This document shows positions 34,301 to 42,170 of a stretch of DNA of 49,366 nucleotides, one piece after another. This DNA is from an uncultured delta proteobacterium (GTDB taxonomy: Bacteria; Myxococcota_A; Polyangia; Polyangiales; Polyangiaceae), in assembly GCA_903906315.1 (NCBI GenBank), contig CAIVJW010000249.1, positions 1 through 49,366 on the forward strand. Reading direction: 5' to 3'. The notes below the pieces were generated by a model. The model was not told where the DNA came from, searched no databases, and saw nothing but the letters and a program-made list of their open reading frames with translations. The position numbers were made by a program, and so were the translations under genes. How positions within the stretch are numbered: the first letter of the stretch is position 1; each line of letters begins with the position of its first letter.

Positions 34301-35437
34301 TCAGCCCGCGTCGCTGCGCAGCCGGGCGCGGAGCATGAGGGCCTGGATCAGGTCCTCCTCCACGTCGTCTCGATCCTTCCACCCGAGCGCCAGATAGCCA
34401 ATCAGCTCGCCGAGCGTCGGGCCGGCCGGGCGCGACCGGCCGCGCTCGTCGACGAGCGTCAGCGTCGCGCCGTCGGGGGCGATTGCGACCGTCGCCCCGC
34501 GCGCGCGCGCGCCGCCGAGCGCGCCGCCGCCGACCGTCGCGACCGGGTAGAGGCCGCCCGCCGCGGCGATCGCGAAGGCGGGGTCGGCGCCGCGCGCGGC
34601 GGTTTCGGCCGGCCTGAGGAAGTGGAGCGTCCCCTCGATCGCGCCGAGCGACAGCTCGCGGTAGAGGTCGCTGGGGTCCGTCGGGTCGGCCCAGTCGTAC
34701 GCGCGCGCACACGCGCGCAGGGGCTCGGGCGGGGCGACGCCGACCACCAGGGCGAGGTCTTGCGCGCCGCGGCCGGGCACGCGGCGGAGCGTGGCGACGA
34801 GGCGGCGGGTCTCCCGATCGACGCCCGCGGGGGACGGGTCGACGAGGCGCGCCGCGACGCGCCTTTCGGCCTGGAAGAGCGCGGCGACGAGCGCGGGGAG
34901 GACGGGCCGGCCGAGCTCCGCCGCGAGCCAGGTCGAGCCGCGGTGGGGCGCGATCGCGCGCGCCTCCTCGGGCGATCCCGGCTCGGCCGCGGCCGCGATC
35001 GCCGTCGTCTCGTCGTCGTCCGGCGACGCGCGGCCCGCCTCGAGGCCGTCATCGCCGTCGCGCACGAAGCGGCGGGCCCAGCCGTCCTCCGCGAAGCGGA
35101 AGGCGTCGTCGACGAAGATCTCCTCGCCGTAGACGATCGCGTACACGACCGCGTGCGTTCGGCCCTCGGCCGCGGCCGCGTCCCGCACCGCGAGCGCGGG
35201 CGAGAGGTCGTCCTCGAAGAGGTCGATCGCGTGCTCGAGCTCGTCGATCTCGCCGAGCTTCTTCGCGCCGCTCCGGTAGAACGCGACGGAGAAGCCCGGC
35301 ACGCCGGCCAGATCGGCGACGATCAGGTGCGGCGCGGGGACGTCGTAGCCCGCGGTGGCGACGCCGACGCCGTGGGCGAGCGCCTCGTCGGAGACGTCGG
35401 TCGATCGGTAGAGGAGGGCTGCGAAGGAGGTGGCCAT
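34301..35437 (-). CDS. Hypothetical protein
   Basis: 378 residues, no signal peptide. N-terminal 130 residues are alpha/beta (SFAALLYRSTDVSDEALA, HAVVYAIVYGEEIFVDDAF); an acidic linker (about 130-160) follows; the C-terminal part begins TWLAAELGRPVLPALVAAL and ends in helices (VEEDLIQALMLRARL). No family recognised. I chose the ATG at 35437, which has AGAGG 9 bases upstream; a GTG 3 codons earlier is possible. It converges on the IgGFc-like gene with 6 bases between stops. Confidence 0.7.
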   Translation of the reverse strand: MATSFAALLYRSTDVSDEALAHGVGVATAGYDVPAPHLIVADLAGVPGFSVAFYRSGAKKLGEIDELEHAIDLFEDDLSPALAVRDAAAAEGRTHAVVYAIVYGEEIFVDDAFRFAEDGWARRFVRDGDDGLEAGRASPDDDETTAIAAAAEPGSPEEARAIAPHRGSTWLAAELGRPVLPALVAALFQAERRVAARLVDPSPAGVDRETRRLVATLRRVPGRGAQDLALVVGVAPPEPLRACARAYDWADPTDPSDLYRELSLGAIEGTLHFLRPAETAARGADPAFAIAAAGGLYPVATVGGGALGGARARGATVAIAPDGATLTLVDERGRSRPAGPTLGELIGYLALGWKDRDDVEEDLIQALMLRARLRSDAG

Positions 35438-35498
35438 TCGGGCCACCTCTCTAGCAGGGTGGGGGCGAGAGCGCTGCGCGGGGCGGTCGCCGGCGCCG

Positions 35499-38144
35499 TC
35501 AGGGGACGAAGGGCGAGCAGCCGCCGGCGGCGGGGACCACGTCGGCGACGCTGCGCGGCTCGAGCTTGTTCTGGCTCGCGGACTGGTTGCCGATGCCGAT
35601 GATCTTCGTGTACTTCGAGCCGGCCGCGCAGATGTTGTCGAGGCCGGCGCCGATCGCGCCGTCGTTCGCGAAGTCGTCGATGCGCAGGTTACCGGTCACG
35701 AGGAACTCGTCGTAGTCCTTCGGATCGTCGGGGTTTTGGCTCAGGATTTCGACGTCGTCGACCTCGAGCAGCATCGACTCGTAGCCCTCGGCCTTCGCGC
35801 CGCCGGTGGCGATCTCGGCCGGGTCCTGGATGACGATGGGGCCGAAGGGCAGCTGCGTCCCGCCGTCCTCGATCGTGATCACCGGGTTCGACAGCTCGCT
35901 CACGGTGCCGTACTCGCTGTACGTGCCGGTCACGGTCACGCGGTTGCCGATGGCGACGCCCGCGGGCGTGCTGGCCGTGAAGACGTAGAGTCCGCCGAAC
36001 GGCTTCTGGGCGGCGTCCTCGATCCAGAAGCCGCGCGACTTGCCCGTGTCGGGTCGGACGCCGATCACGTACGCGCCCTGGATGGTGACCGTCGTGCCCG
36101 CGGCCGGGTGGCCCGGGGCGGCCGGGTCGCGCACGGCCTCGATCGTCGTCGCGCAGGACATCGCGCCCGGGTTCGGCGTCGCGCACGTGTCGCAGAGGTC
36201 GCCGTGGCCGTCGGCGTCGGCGTCCTCCTGCTGCGGGTTCGCGAGATCGGGGCAGTTGTCCGTGCCGTTCGGGATGCCGTCGCCGTCGGCGTCGTTGGCG
36301 TCGTACGCGGGGCAGCCGTCCTTCTCGTCGACGGGGCAGGGATCGCAGACGTCGCCCTTGCCGTCGCCGTCCCAGTCGGCCTGCTTGCCGCCGTTCATCG
36401 GCCGGATCGGGTTGAAGATCGTCGGGCAGTCGTCGTCTCCGTCCTTCACGCCGTCGCCGTCCTGGTCGCCCGCCGTGACGCCGTCCTTGTACGTTTCGCG
36501 GTAGGGCAGGCAGCTCGGCTCCGTGTCCGGGGTGCCGCAGAAGAAGAGCGGGTAGATGGCCTCACCGGCCGCGCGCACCGCCGCGAGCGTGGCGCCCGGG
36601 ATGTCCTTGGCCACGCACGCGCGCTTCGCCCGCCCGCACACGTCGAGCGTCTCGCAGGCGTCGCCGCCGAACGCGTCGTCGCGCACGAGCTCCGAGTCGC
36701 CGTAGAGCGGCTTGCCGCCGCGGAGCACGAGCACGACGTCGTCCACGTTGGCGCCGACGACCGCGCGGTGGTCCTTGCGCGTCTTGCCGTCGAAGATGGC
36801 GAGGTCGGCGACGTAGCCCGTCTTGAGCATGCCGATCGTCTTGCCGGCGCCGACCGCGATGGCGGCGTTCGTGGTGACCATGCGCCAGAGGCCCGCGTCG
36901 TTGAAGTGGCCGCCGAAGTAGCTCGTGTTCAGCTCGTCCGCGCAGCGCAGCTCGCGCAGGAGGTTCATCGACCCGCTCGCGACCCAGTCGGTGCCGAGCG
37001 CGATCGGCACGCCGTAGGTGTCGATCTCCGTGACCTGCGCCGTGTCCCCGTACAGGTCGACGTTCGATCGCGGCGACCAGATCACGCTCGACTTGCCCTT
37101 GCGCAGCTCATCCATGTCCTTGGCCGTGAGGCCGATGGAGTGGATGACCGACGTCTGCGGCTCGATGACGTCGTTCGCGCCCTGGCTCGTGCACTGGAAC
37201 TCGTTCTCGGCGGCCTTGTTCACGCCCTCGGAGATGTGCGGCAGGTAGCCGTCGTCGTTCTTGATGTCGGAGTTGGTCGTCGGCGTCCCGCCGTAGGCGC
37301 ACCCCGTGTCGAGCATCGTGCCGTCCGAGTCGCCGAGCGGGAACGTGTCGCTGTCGGCGATCTGGACCGGCAGCCCCTCGGTCAGGCCCGCCGTGTCGAG
37401 GTTCCTGAGCAGGCCGGCCTTGCCGCCGGCGCTCGCCGCGGAGGTGGCGCCGCCCATCACGAAGCGCAGCTCCGCGAACTCGACGACGGACGCCGACGCG
37501 CCGCTCTGCACGGAGATCTTCGTGTGGCCGTTCTTGCCCTTGCGCCACTCGTGGCGGTGGTCGTAGCGCTCGGTGCCGTGGCCCTTCGGCGGGTTGTTGG
37601 CGAACGTGATGTGGTCGTGCGGGTTGATGAGGCCGGGCGAGATGACGCCGTCTGCGCACGTGACGACCGTCGCGGCCGCGTAGCCGGGCGTCTTCGAGCA
37701 GTCGCAGTCGACGCACGCGATCGTGCCGCCCGCGTCGACGAGCACCTCGCCGCGGTGGAGCACCTGATCGGGCGCGAGCACCGTGCCGCGGAAGACCACG
37801 CCGATCGTGCCCGGGGTCGTCACTTCGCAGGTGCCCGACGCCGGCGGCACGAGCGGGGTCCCCGGGCAGTCGACGACGGGCACCGGGGGCTGCCCCTTGC
37901 CGCCTTGCCCGGACCCGCCCTGCGGGTTGCCGCCCTGTCCGGTGCCGCCCTGGCCCGCGCCCCCCGCGCTGCCGCCCTGGCCCGCGCCGCCCTGTCCGGC
38001 GCCGCCCTCCCCCGTGGTCGTGACCGTGGTCGTGCCGGTCGACCCCGTCGACGCGGGCGTGGAGTCGCTCGAGCAGGCCGCGGTGGCGAGCGCGGCGAGG
38101 CCGAAGGTTCCGAGGATCAGCGAGGCGCGGGTGTTGCGAAGCAT
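35499..38144 (-). CDS. Amidohydrolase-like lipoprotein with thrombospondin type 3 repeats
   Basis: 881 residues. Lipobox TAAC (Cys24), a Gly/Gln linker (GGAGQGGAGQGG and similar, about 47-90), then a metal-dependent amidohydrolase fold (about 100-560) with the metal HxH motif LINPHDHITF (His176, His178), VIHSIGLTAKD, WSPRSNVDLYGD and the Asp of ALGTDWVASG. Residues about 600-700 are calcium-binding thrombospondin type 3 repeats (DQDGDGVKDGDDDCP, DWDGDGKGDVCDPC, DADGDGIPNGTDNCP). The last 170 residues (VTIQGAYVIGVRPDTG, NRVTVTGTYSEYG) look like an OB-fold domain often attached to secreted nucleases. Amidohydrolase output on the cell surface is inferred. Confidence 0.82.
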   Translation of the reverse strand: MLRNTRASLILGTFGLAALATAACSSDSTPASTGSTGTTTVTTTGEGGAGQGGAGQGGSAGGAGQGGTGQGGNPQGGSGQGGKGQPPVPVVDCPGTPLVPPASGTCEVTTPGTIGVVFRGTVLAPDQVLHRGEVLVDAGGTIACVDCDCSKTPGYAAATVVTCADGVISPGLINPHDHITFANNPPKGHGTERYDHRHEWRKGKNGHTKISVQSGASASVVEFAELRFVMGGATSAASAGGKAGLLRNLDTAGLTEGLPVQIADSDTFPLGDSDGTMLDTGCAYGGTPTTNSDIKNDDGYLPHISEGVNKAAENEFQCTSQGANDVIEPQTSVIHSIGLTAKDMDELRKGKSSVIWSPRSNVDLYGDTAQVTEIDTYGVPIALGTDWVASGSMNLLRELRCADELNTSYFGGHFNDAGLWRMVTTNAAIAVGAGKTIGMLKTGYVADLAIFDGKTRKDHRAVVGANVDDVVLVLRGGKPLYGDSELVRDDAFGGDACETLDVCGRAKRACVAKDIPGATLAAVRAAGEAIYPLFFCGTPDTEPSCLPYRETYKDGVTAGDQDGDGVKDGDDDCPTIFNPIRPMNGGKQADWDGDGKGDVCDPCPVDEKDGCPAYDANDADGDGIPNGTDNCPDLANPQQEDADADGHGDLCDTCATPNPGAMSCATTIEAVRDPAAPGHPAAGTTVTIQGAYVIGVRPDTGKSRGFWIEDAAQKPFGGLYVFTASTPAGVAIGNRVTVTGTYSEYGTVSELSNPVITIEDGGTQLPFGPIVIQDPAEIATGGAKAEGYESMLLEVDDVEILSQNPDDPKDYDEFLVTGNLRIDDFANDGAIGAGLDNICAAGSKYTKIIGIGNQSASQNKLEPRSVADVVPAAGGCSPFVP

Positions 38145-38151
38145 GACCGTG

Positions 38152-38157
38152 CCTATA
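38152..38157 (-). promoter_or_regulatory. -10-like box TATAGG
   Basis: Minus-strand CTCTATAGGC places TATAGG 7 bases before the ATG at 38144. Confidence 0.4.
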
Positions 38158-38290
38158 GAGCACTCGCGACGCGGCGGCGACGCTCGCCGAGCAGGCGCAA
38201 GCCTTGCGGCGCCGGCCCCTCCGCCGTGCGGCATTCGGTCGCCGAGCGTGGGCCAGCTGGCACCTGCGATCGCCCGGGGACGTGTCGTGA

Positions 38291-38296
38291 TAACGT
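38291..38296 (+). promoter_or_regulatory. Extended -10-like box, leaderless start
   Basis: TGATAACGT gives TAACGT 10 bases before the ATG at 38307. Confidence 0.45.
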
Positions 38297-38306
38297 GCGG
38301 CGACCC

Positions 38307-39662
38307 ATGCGCGTCGCACCGCCCGTCCTGCCCGGCTCGGCCAATACGGCCGAGTCACCGATCGATCGAGCCCTGTCGCTCGCGGTGACCGACGAGCGCG
38401 AGGCCGCGCTGCGATGGGCGGCCGCCATCGTGAAGCACGATCCGGCCATGCCGAGCGCCCTCTGCCTCTGCGGGCGCCTCCTCGGTGAGCTCGGGCGCCA
38501 CGAGACCGCGCGCGAGGCCTGCCGCCTCGCGGTCACGCGATCGATCGACTTCGAGAACCTGCCGCTCGCGGTCGCGGCCGCGCGGGAGCTCGAGCGCTTC
38601 GGTGGCGACCCGGCGCCGCTCCTCGAGGACATCGCCTCCGCGTTCTGCAAGGGGTCGACGCGCGTCGGCGTGGGCGCGCCTCCACCGCCCCCGTTGCCCA
38701 CGGTCGACGAGCTTCACCCGATCGCGTCGGTGCTGTCGGGCGTCGCGCTCGTCAACAAGGCGACCGAGATCATCCACGAGGCGAAGCGCAAGCTCGACGC
38801 CGAGCACGACCGCCCCGGCGTCGGGCGGCTGGCGCTGTTCTCCTCGCTCGGCAAGGAGGCCCTGATCGGCTTTTGCCGCGCCTTCCGGCCGATCTGGGTC
38901 GCGCAGGGCAGCACCGTGATCCAGCAGGGCGCCATCGGGTCCGAGGCGTACTTCGTCGCCCGCGGCGAGCTCGAGGTGCGCCGCGATCGCGAAGGCGCCG
39001 AGACGATCGCGCTCGCCCGCCTCTCGAACGGCGCGATCTTCGGCGAGATGGCGCTCCTGTCGCGCGCGCCGCGGACCGGGAGCGTCGTCACCACGCGGCC
39101 GAGCATCGTGCTCGAGGTGACGCGCGAGGCGCTCGAGCAGCTCGCCGAGGAGCAGTCCGAGGTCGGCGCCGAGCTCGCGGCGCACTGCCGATCGCGCATG
39201 TTCCAGAACCTCGTGCGCATCAGCGACGTGCTCGCGGTCGTGCCGCTGTCGTCGCGCCCTGCGCTCATCGAGCGCTGCCAGACGCGAAGCTTCGAGCCTT
39301 CGGAGCGGCTGATCGTGCAGGACCAGGCCCCTCCCGGGCTGTTCCTCATCGCGTCCGGCGAGGTCGCGGTCGTCCGCCACGACGAGGGATCCGACGGCGA
39401 GCCGCTCGTCATCGCGACGCTCGGGCCCGGCGACGTCGCGGGCGAGGTCGCCATGGTGCTCCGTCGCAAGGCGAACGCCGACGTGATCGCGGTGCACCCG
39501 ACCGTCACGCTGCTGCTCACCACCGAGGACTTCATGGGGCTCATCAAGGAGCACCCGCAGATCCTGCTCGAGCTCTACCAGATCGCGATCCGCCGCGACG
39601 CCGAGACCGCGAGCATCCTGGCCGAGGAGCCCTCCGAGGCGGAGGACTTCGATCTCGTCTGA
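38307..39662 (+). CDS. Protein with TPR-like N-terminus and two cyclic-nucleotide-binding domains
   Basis: 451 residues. Residues 1-110 are TPR-like helices (AALRWAAAIVKHDPAMPSAL, GELGRHETAREACRLAV). Two cNMP-binding beta barrels follow at about 190-300 (VIQQGAIGSEAYFVARGELEV, GAIFGEMALLSRAPRTGS) and 315-430 (LIVQDQAPPGLFLIASGEVAV, GDVAGEVAMVLRRKANAD). The phosphate-binding cassette of the first, FGEMALLSRAPRTG, is close to the FGExALL-x-PRxA pattern; the second is less so. No DNA-binding domain, so it probably acts by protein contacts. The Nudix gene begins 10 bases after its stop. Confidence 0.85.
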   Translation: MRVAPPVLPGSANTAESPIDRALSLAVTDEREAALRWAAAIVKHDPAMPSALCLCGRLLGELGRHETAREACRLAVTRSIDFENLPLAVAAARELERFGGDPAPLLEDIASAFCKGSTRVGVGAPPPPPLPTVDELHPIASVLSGVALVNKATEIIHEAKRKLDAEHDRPGVGRLALFSSLGKEALIGFCRAFRPIWVAQGSTVIQQGAIGSEAYFVARGELEVRRDREGAETIALARLSNGAIFGEMALLSRAPRTGSVVTTRPSIVLEVTREALEQLAEEQSEVGAELAAHCRSRMFQNLVRISDVLAVVPLSSRPALIERCQTRSFEPSERLIVQDQAPPGLFLIASGEVAVVRHDEGSDGEPLVIATLGPGDVAGEVAMVLRRKANADVIAVHPTVTLLLTTEDFMGLIKEHPQILLELYQIAIRRDAETASILAEEPSEAEDFDLV

Positions 39663-39672
39663 CCGCGCGACC

Positions 39673-40332
39673 GTGCGTGTCGACGCCGACCTGGTCCGCG
39701 CCGCGGTGGCCGGCGCGCCCGCGCTGCCGGTCCTCGGACGGTCGATCGACCTCGGGGCCGCGAAGCCCGCGAGCGTGCTGGTCGCGCTGCGCCTCGATCC
39801 CGAGCCTTCGGTGCTGCTCGTGGTGCGCGCGACGGGGCTGCGCGACCACCCGGGAGAGGTCGGGTTCCCCGGCGGCAAGCCGGAGGCCGGCGACGCCGAC
39901 CTCGTGGCGACCGCGCTGCGCGAGGCGGAGGAGGAGGTCGCGGTCGCGCCCGCGTCGATCGAGATCGTCGGCGCGCTGCGCCCCGTGCCCGTGATCACGG
40001 GGCGCTACGTGATCCACCCGTTCGTCGGCCTGCTCGCGGCGAGCGCCGCGCCTCGGGTCGCCGCGACGGAGATCGCGCGTCTCATCGAGCTGCCGATCCT
40101 GCCGCTGCTGCGCGGCGAGCACGAGGTCGCCGAGGTGCACGCCACGTGGCGCGGGGTGCCGGTCGTGTCGCCGCACCTCGACGTGGGCGGCGCGATCCTC
40201 TACGGCGCGAGCGCGTACATCCTCTACGAGCTCCTGCTGCGGCTCGCCGATCGCCTCGGGGTGCGCCTGCCCGCGCCGCGGGTCGAGACGACGCCGCCGT
40301 GGGGCGATCGCTACGTCGGCGACGGCGCCTGA
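39673..40332 (+). CDS. Nudix hydrolase (CoA pyrophosphatase-like)
   Basis: 219 residues, GTG start. The segment GEVGFPGGKPEAGDADLVAT followed by ALREAEEEVAVAP is the Nudix box together with the upstream FPGG pattern of NudL-type coenzyme A pyrophosphatases, which cut CoA into 4'-phosphopantetheine and 3',5'-ADP. It continues IVGALRPVPVITGRYVIHPFVG as in that family. It is 10 bases downstream of the cNMP-binding gene and must share its mRNA. Its last 22 bases overlap the convergent alpha/beta hydrolase gene. Confidence 0.85.
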   Translation: MRVDADLVRAAVAGAPALPVLGRSIDLGAAKPASVLVALRLDPEPSVLLVVRATGLRDHPGEVGFPGGKPEAGDADLVATALREAEEEVAVAPASIEIVGALRPVPVITGRYVIHPFVGLLAASAAPRVAATEIARLIELPILPLLRGEHEVAEVHATWRGVPVVSPHLDVGGAILYGASAYILYELLLRLADRLGVRLPAPRVETTPPWGDRYVGDGA

Positions 40333-41135
40333 CCCTCGGCCGCGGCGACGTGCCGCGCGATCTCGCCGTTCAGCGCGCTCGCGCACTGGAAGGTGATGCC
40401 GTGGCCCGCGTCGTCGAAGCGGACGACGCGCGCGCCCGGGATGCGTCGCGCGAGCGCGTCGCTGTTCTTCGGCGAGATGAGCAGATCCCGCCCCGGTCGC
40501 ACGACGAGCGTCGGCACGCGCACTCGGTCGAGCCGCGCGCCGGTGCGGTGGCGCAGCACGGCCGCGAGGTGCCCGCGCACGGTGGCGCGCGCCGCGCGCT
40601 TGCCGACCATGTCGTTCATGCGACGGTCCATCTGCTCGTGGTCGACGCCGGCGAGGAACTCGGGCGTGTAGAGCAGGCGCTTGAGGGCCTGCACGCGCGT
40701 CGCGGGGCCGCCGAGGTTGCCCTGCGCGAAGCGGAGCAGGCCCTCGGGGGAGGGCAGGCACGCGCGTACGCCGCCCGGGTGCGTCGCGATGAGGGTCAGG
40801 CTGCGCAGGCGCGACGGCGACGAGAGCGCGAGCTCCTGGGCGATCATCCCGCCCATGCTGACGCCGATGACGTGGGCGCTGGCGAAGCCCACCTCGTCGA
40901 GCAGCCGCCTCGCGTCCGCGGCCATCGTCGCCATCGTCGGCCACTCCGGCGCGGGATCGCTCTCGCCGACGCCGAGGTGGTCGTACCAGACGACGCGGTG
41001 GCTCTCGCGCAGCACCTCGACCTGCGGCCTCCACACGACGCCGCTCATCCCGAAGCCCATGATGAGCAGCACGGGCGGCCCGGAGGTGCCCTCGAGTCGG
41101 TACGAGAGGCGAGGGGTCGAGGCGGTGAGCGGCAT
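40311..41135 (-). CDS. Alpha/beta hydrolase
   Basis: 274 residues. Oxyanion region LLIMGFGMSG (26-35), nucleophile elbow GVSMGG (about 89-94, Ser91-92 region), acid near PTLVVRPGRDLLISP and catalytic His in VVRFDDAGHGITF. Typical single-domain esterase/lactonase-like enzyme of unknown substrate, cytosolic. ATG 9 bases after a TAGAGC box. Its 3' end overlaps the convergent Nudix gene by 22 bases, so the two mRNAs are complementary at their ends. Confidence 0.87.
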   Translation of the reverse strand: MPLTASTPRLSYRLEGTSGPPVLLIMGFGMSGVVWRPQVEVLRESHRVVWYDHLGVGESDPAPEWPTMATMAADARRLLDEVGFASAHVIGVSMGGMIAQELALSSPSRLRSLTLIATHPGGVRACLPSPEGLLRFAQGNLGGPATRVQALKRLLYTPEFLAGVDHEQMDRRMNDMVGKRAARATVRGHLAAVLRHRTGARLDRVRVPTLVVRPGRDLLISPKNSDALARRIPGARVVRFDDAGHGITFQCASALNGEIARHVAAAEGQAPSPT

Positions 41136-41144
41136 TGGCGCTCC

Positions 41145-41150
41145 GCTCTA
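41145..41150 (-). promoter_or_regulatory. -10-like box TAGAGC
   Basis: TAGAGC on the minus strand ends 9 bases before the ATG at 41135. Confidence 0.35.
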
Positions 41151-41189
41151 GCGCATCGCGTTCCCGCGCGCCCGTCGACGGCGCGGCGC

Positions 41190-41714
41190 TCAGGCGACTT
41201 CCACGAGCGTGTCCCGCGGGTGGCGCGCGTCAATCTCCGCCGTGCCGAAGGAATGGTGACTGTCTCGGCACGCGTCGGTGTCCCTGCCGGCGTGGCGCGA
41301 TCGGCCCGCCGCGGCGAGCACGGTCGCGAGCGTGCCGAGGTCCGCGACCCACACCTGCAGGACCGACTCCGCATCCCAGGGCGTGAGCCCGGTGAGCGAC
41401 TCGATCGCGGCCGGGATCTCGAGCCCGTCGTCGGCCTCCTCGACGCCGAAGAGCACGATGGGCACGTCGGGGCGGCCCGCGCGAGCGCGTGCGCCGAGCA
41501 CCTCGGGGAGGAGAGCGGGGCGCTTCGACGTCAACTCGATGACGATCCTGTCGACGCGCCGACGGTGCAGGCCCTGCTCGAGGCCCCCGCGCACGCACAC
41601 CTCGACGAGATCGAGATCCTGCATCGAGACGGCCGCGCACGCGGCGTAGCGGCCCAGCGTGGTCGAGGCGACGAGTAGGGCATTGCGACGACGAGGACGG
41701 GGAGGCGTCTTCAT
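41190..41714 (-). CDS. Hypothetical protein
   Basis: 174 residues. After a basic N-terminus (MKTPPRPRRRNALLVAS) come alternating strands and helices (MQDLDLVEVCVRGGLEQGL, VDRIVIELTSKRPALLPEVL, VPIVLFGVEEADDGLEIPA), suggesting a compact alpha/beta fold similar to receiver-like or anti-anti-sigma-like folds; no motif confirms either. The C-terminus is His/Asp-rich. GAGGG lies 6 bases before the ATG. It lies 54 bases upstream of the alpha/beta hydrolase on the same strand. Confidence 0.6.
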   Translation of the reverse strand: MKTPPRPRRRNALLVASTTLGRYAACAAVSMQDLDLVEVCVRGGLEQGLHRRRVDRIVIELTSKRPALLPEVLGARARAGRPDVPIVLFGVEEADDGLEIPAAIESLTGLTPWDAESVLQVWVADLGTLATVLAAAGRSRHAGRDTDACRDSHHSFGTAEIDARHPRDTLVEVA

Positions 41715-41746
41715 GGCGACCCTCACCATTGCAAGACGAGGGCCGC

Positions 41747-41770
41747 GTAGCTCGACCCTCGCCGAAAAGG
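41747..41770. repeat. Dispersed intergenic motif, left form, copy A
   Basis: 24 bases that recur with one mismatch at 48751-48774. It begins GTAGCTCGACC and ends TCGCCGAAAAGG. Confidence 0.7.
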
Positions 41771-41772
41771 AT

Positions 41773-41820
41773 TTGCAGCAACCTCGCGCGGGGATTTTGC
41801 AGCAACCTCGCGCGGGGATT
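41773..41820. repeat. Tandem duplication of a 24-bp unit
   Basis: Two perfect head-to-tail copies (41773-41796 and 41797-41820) beginning TTGCAGCAACC and ending GCGGGGATT. Confidence 0.85.
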
Positions 41821-41843
41821 CCGGGCCACCCGGAGGAGAAACT

Positions 41844-41903
41844 CACCACGGAGGCACGGAGGAAGCTCAAGTCTGAGCTCCGTGTCTCCGTGCCTTCGTG
41901 GTG
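41844..41903. repeat. REP-like long inverted repeat
   Basis: An 18-base arm beginning CACCACGGAGG (41844-41861) pairs with 41886-41903 with one mismatch. Inside is a second perfect stem, AGCTCA (41864-41869) against TGAGCT (41874-41879). The arm sequence resembles the widespread CCACGGAGGCACGGAG intergenic repeats of many bacteria. Confidence 0.75.
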
Positions 41904-41941
41904 AAAATCAGGGATCTTGGTCGGTCGCCAAGGCGGCAGCG

Positions 41942-41967
41942 CTTCTCGGCGAGGGTCTAGCTCGACG
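41942..41967. repeat. Dispersed intergenic motif, right form, copy A
   Basis: 26 bases identical to 48899-48924. It starts CTTCTCGGCGAGGG and contains TCTAGCTCGACG; with the following TTCGCCGAAG it can fold into an imperfect hairpin. Confidence 0.75.
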
Positions 41968-42170
41968 TTCGCCGAAGCGCGCTTCGGGCTTCGGGAAGCG
42001 GGCCCCGAGTCGACGGCAAGGGCGGAAGGGCGCAAGGATCGGCGGAGATCGGGCGACCTCCGCTCTGCTTCCCTGCGCTCCTCGCGCCCTATCGGCTCAT
42101 TTTCTGGGCCGTTCTCGACAGGCCGCGCGGCGAACCGCCTTCTCGGCGAGCGGTCCGTCGATGGCGCCGG

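Larger units (their letters stand above)
41715..42170. other. Repeat-rich intergenic region
   Basis: 456 bases without a gene. It holds two copies of the dispersed motif (41747-41770 and 41942-41967), a 24-bp tandem duplication (41773-41820), a long REP-like hairpin (41844-41903) and a half copy of the dispersed motif at 42138-42150. Confidence 0.7.

Noticed and set aside
35430-39662. A 1410-codon open frame on the plus strand
   Set aside because: Only its last 451 codons (from 38307) look like protein. The first 2.9 kb is antisense to the amidohydrolase lipoprotein gene and is Arg/Ala/Asp-rich, an artefact of high GC.
41773-41820. CRISPR-like repeats
   Set aside because: Two direct copies with no spacer and no cas genes; a simple tandem duplication.
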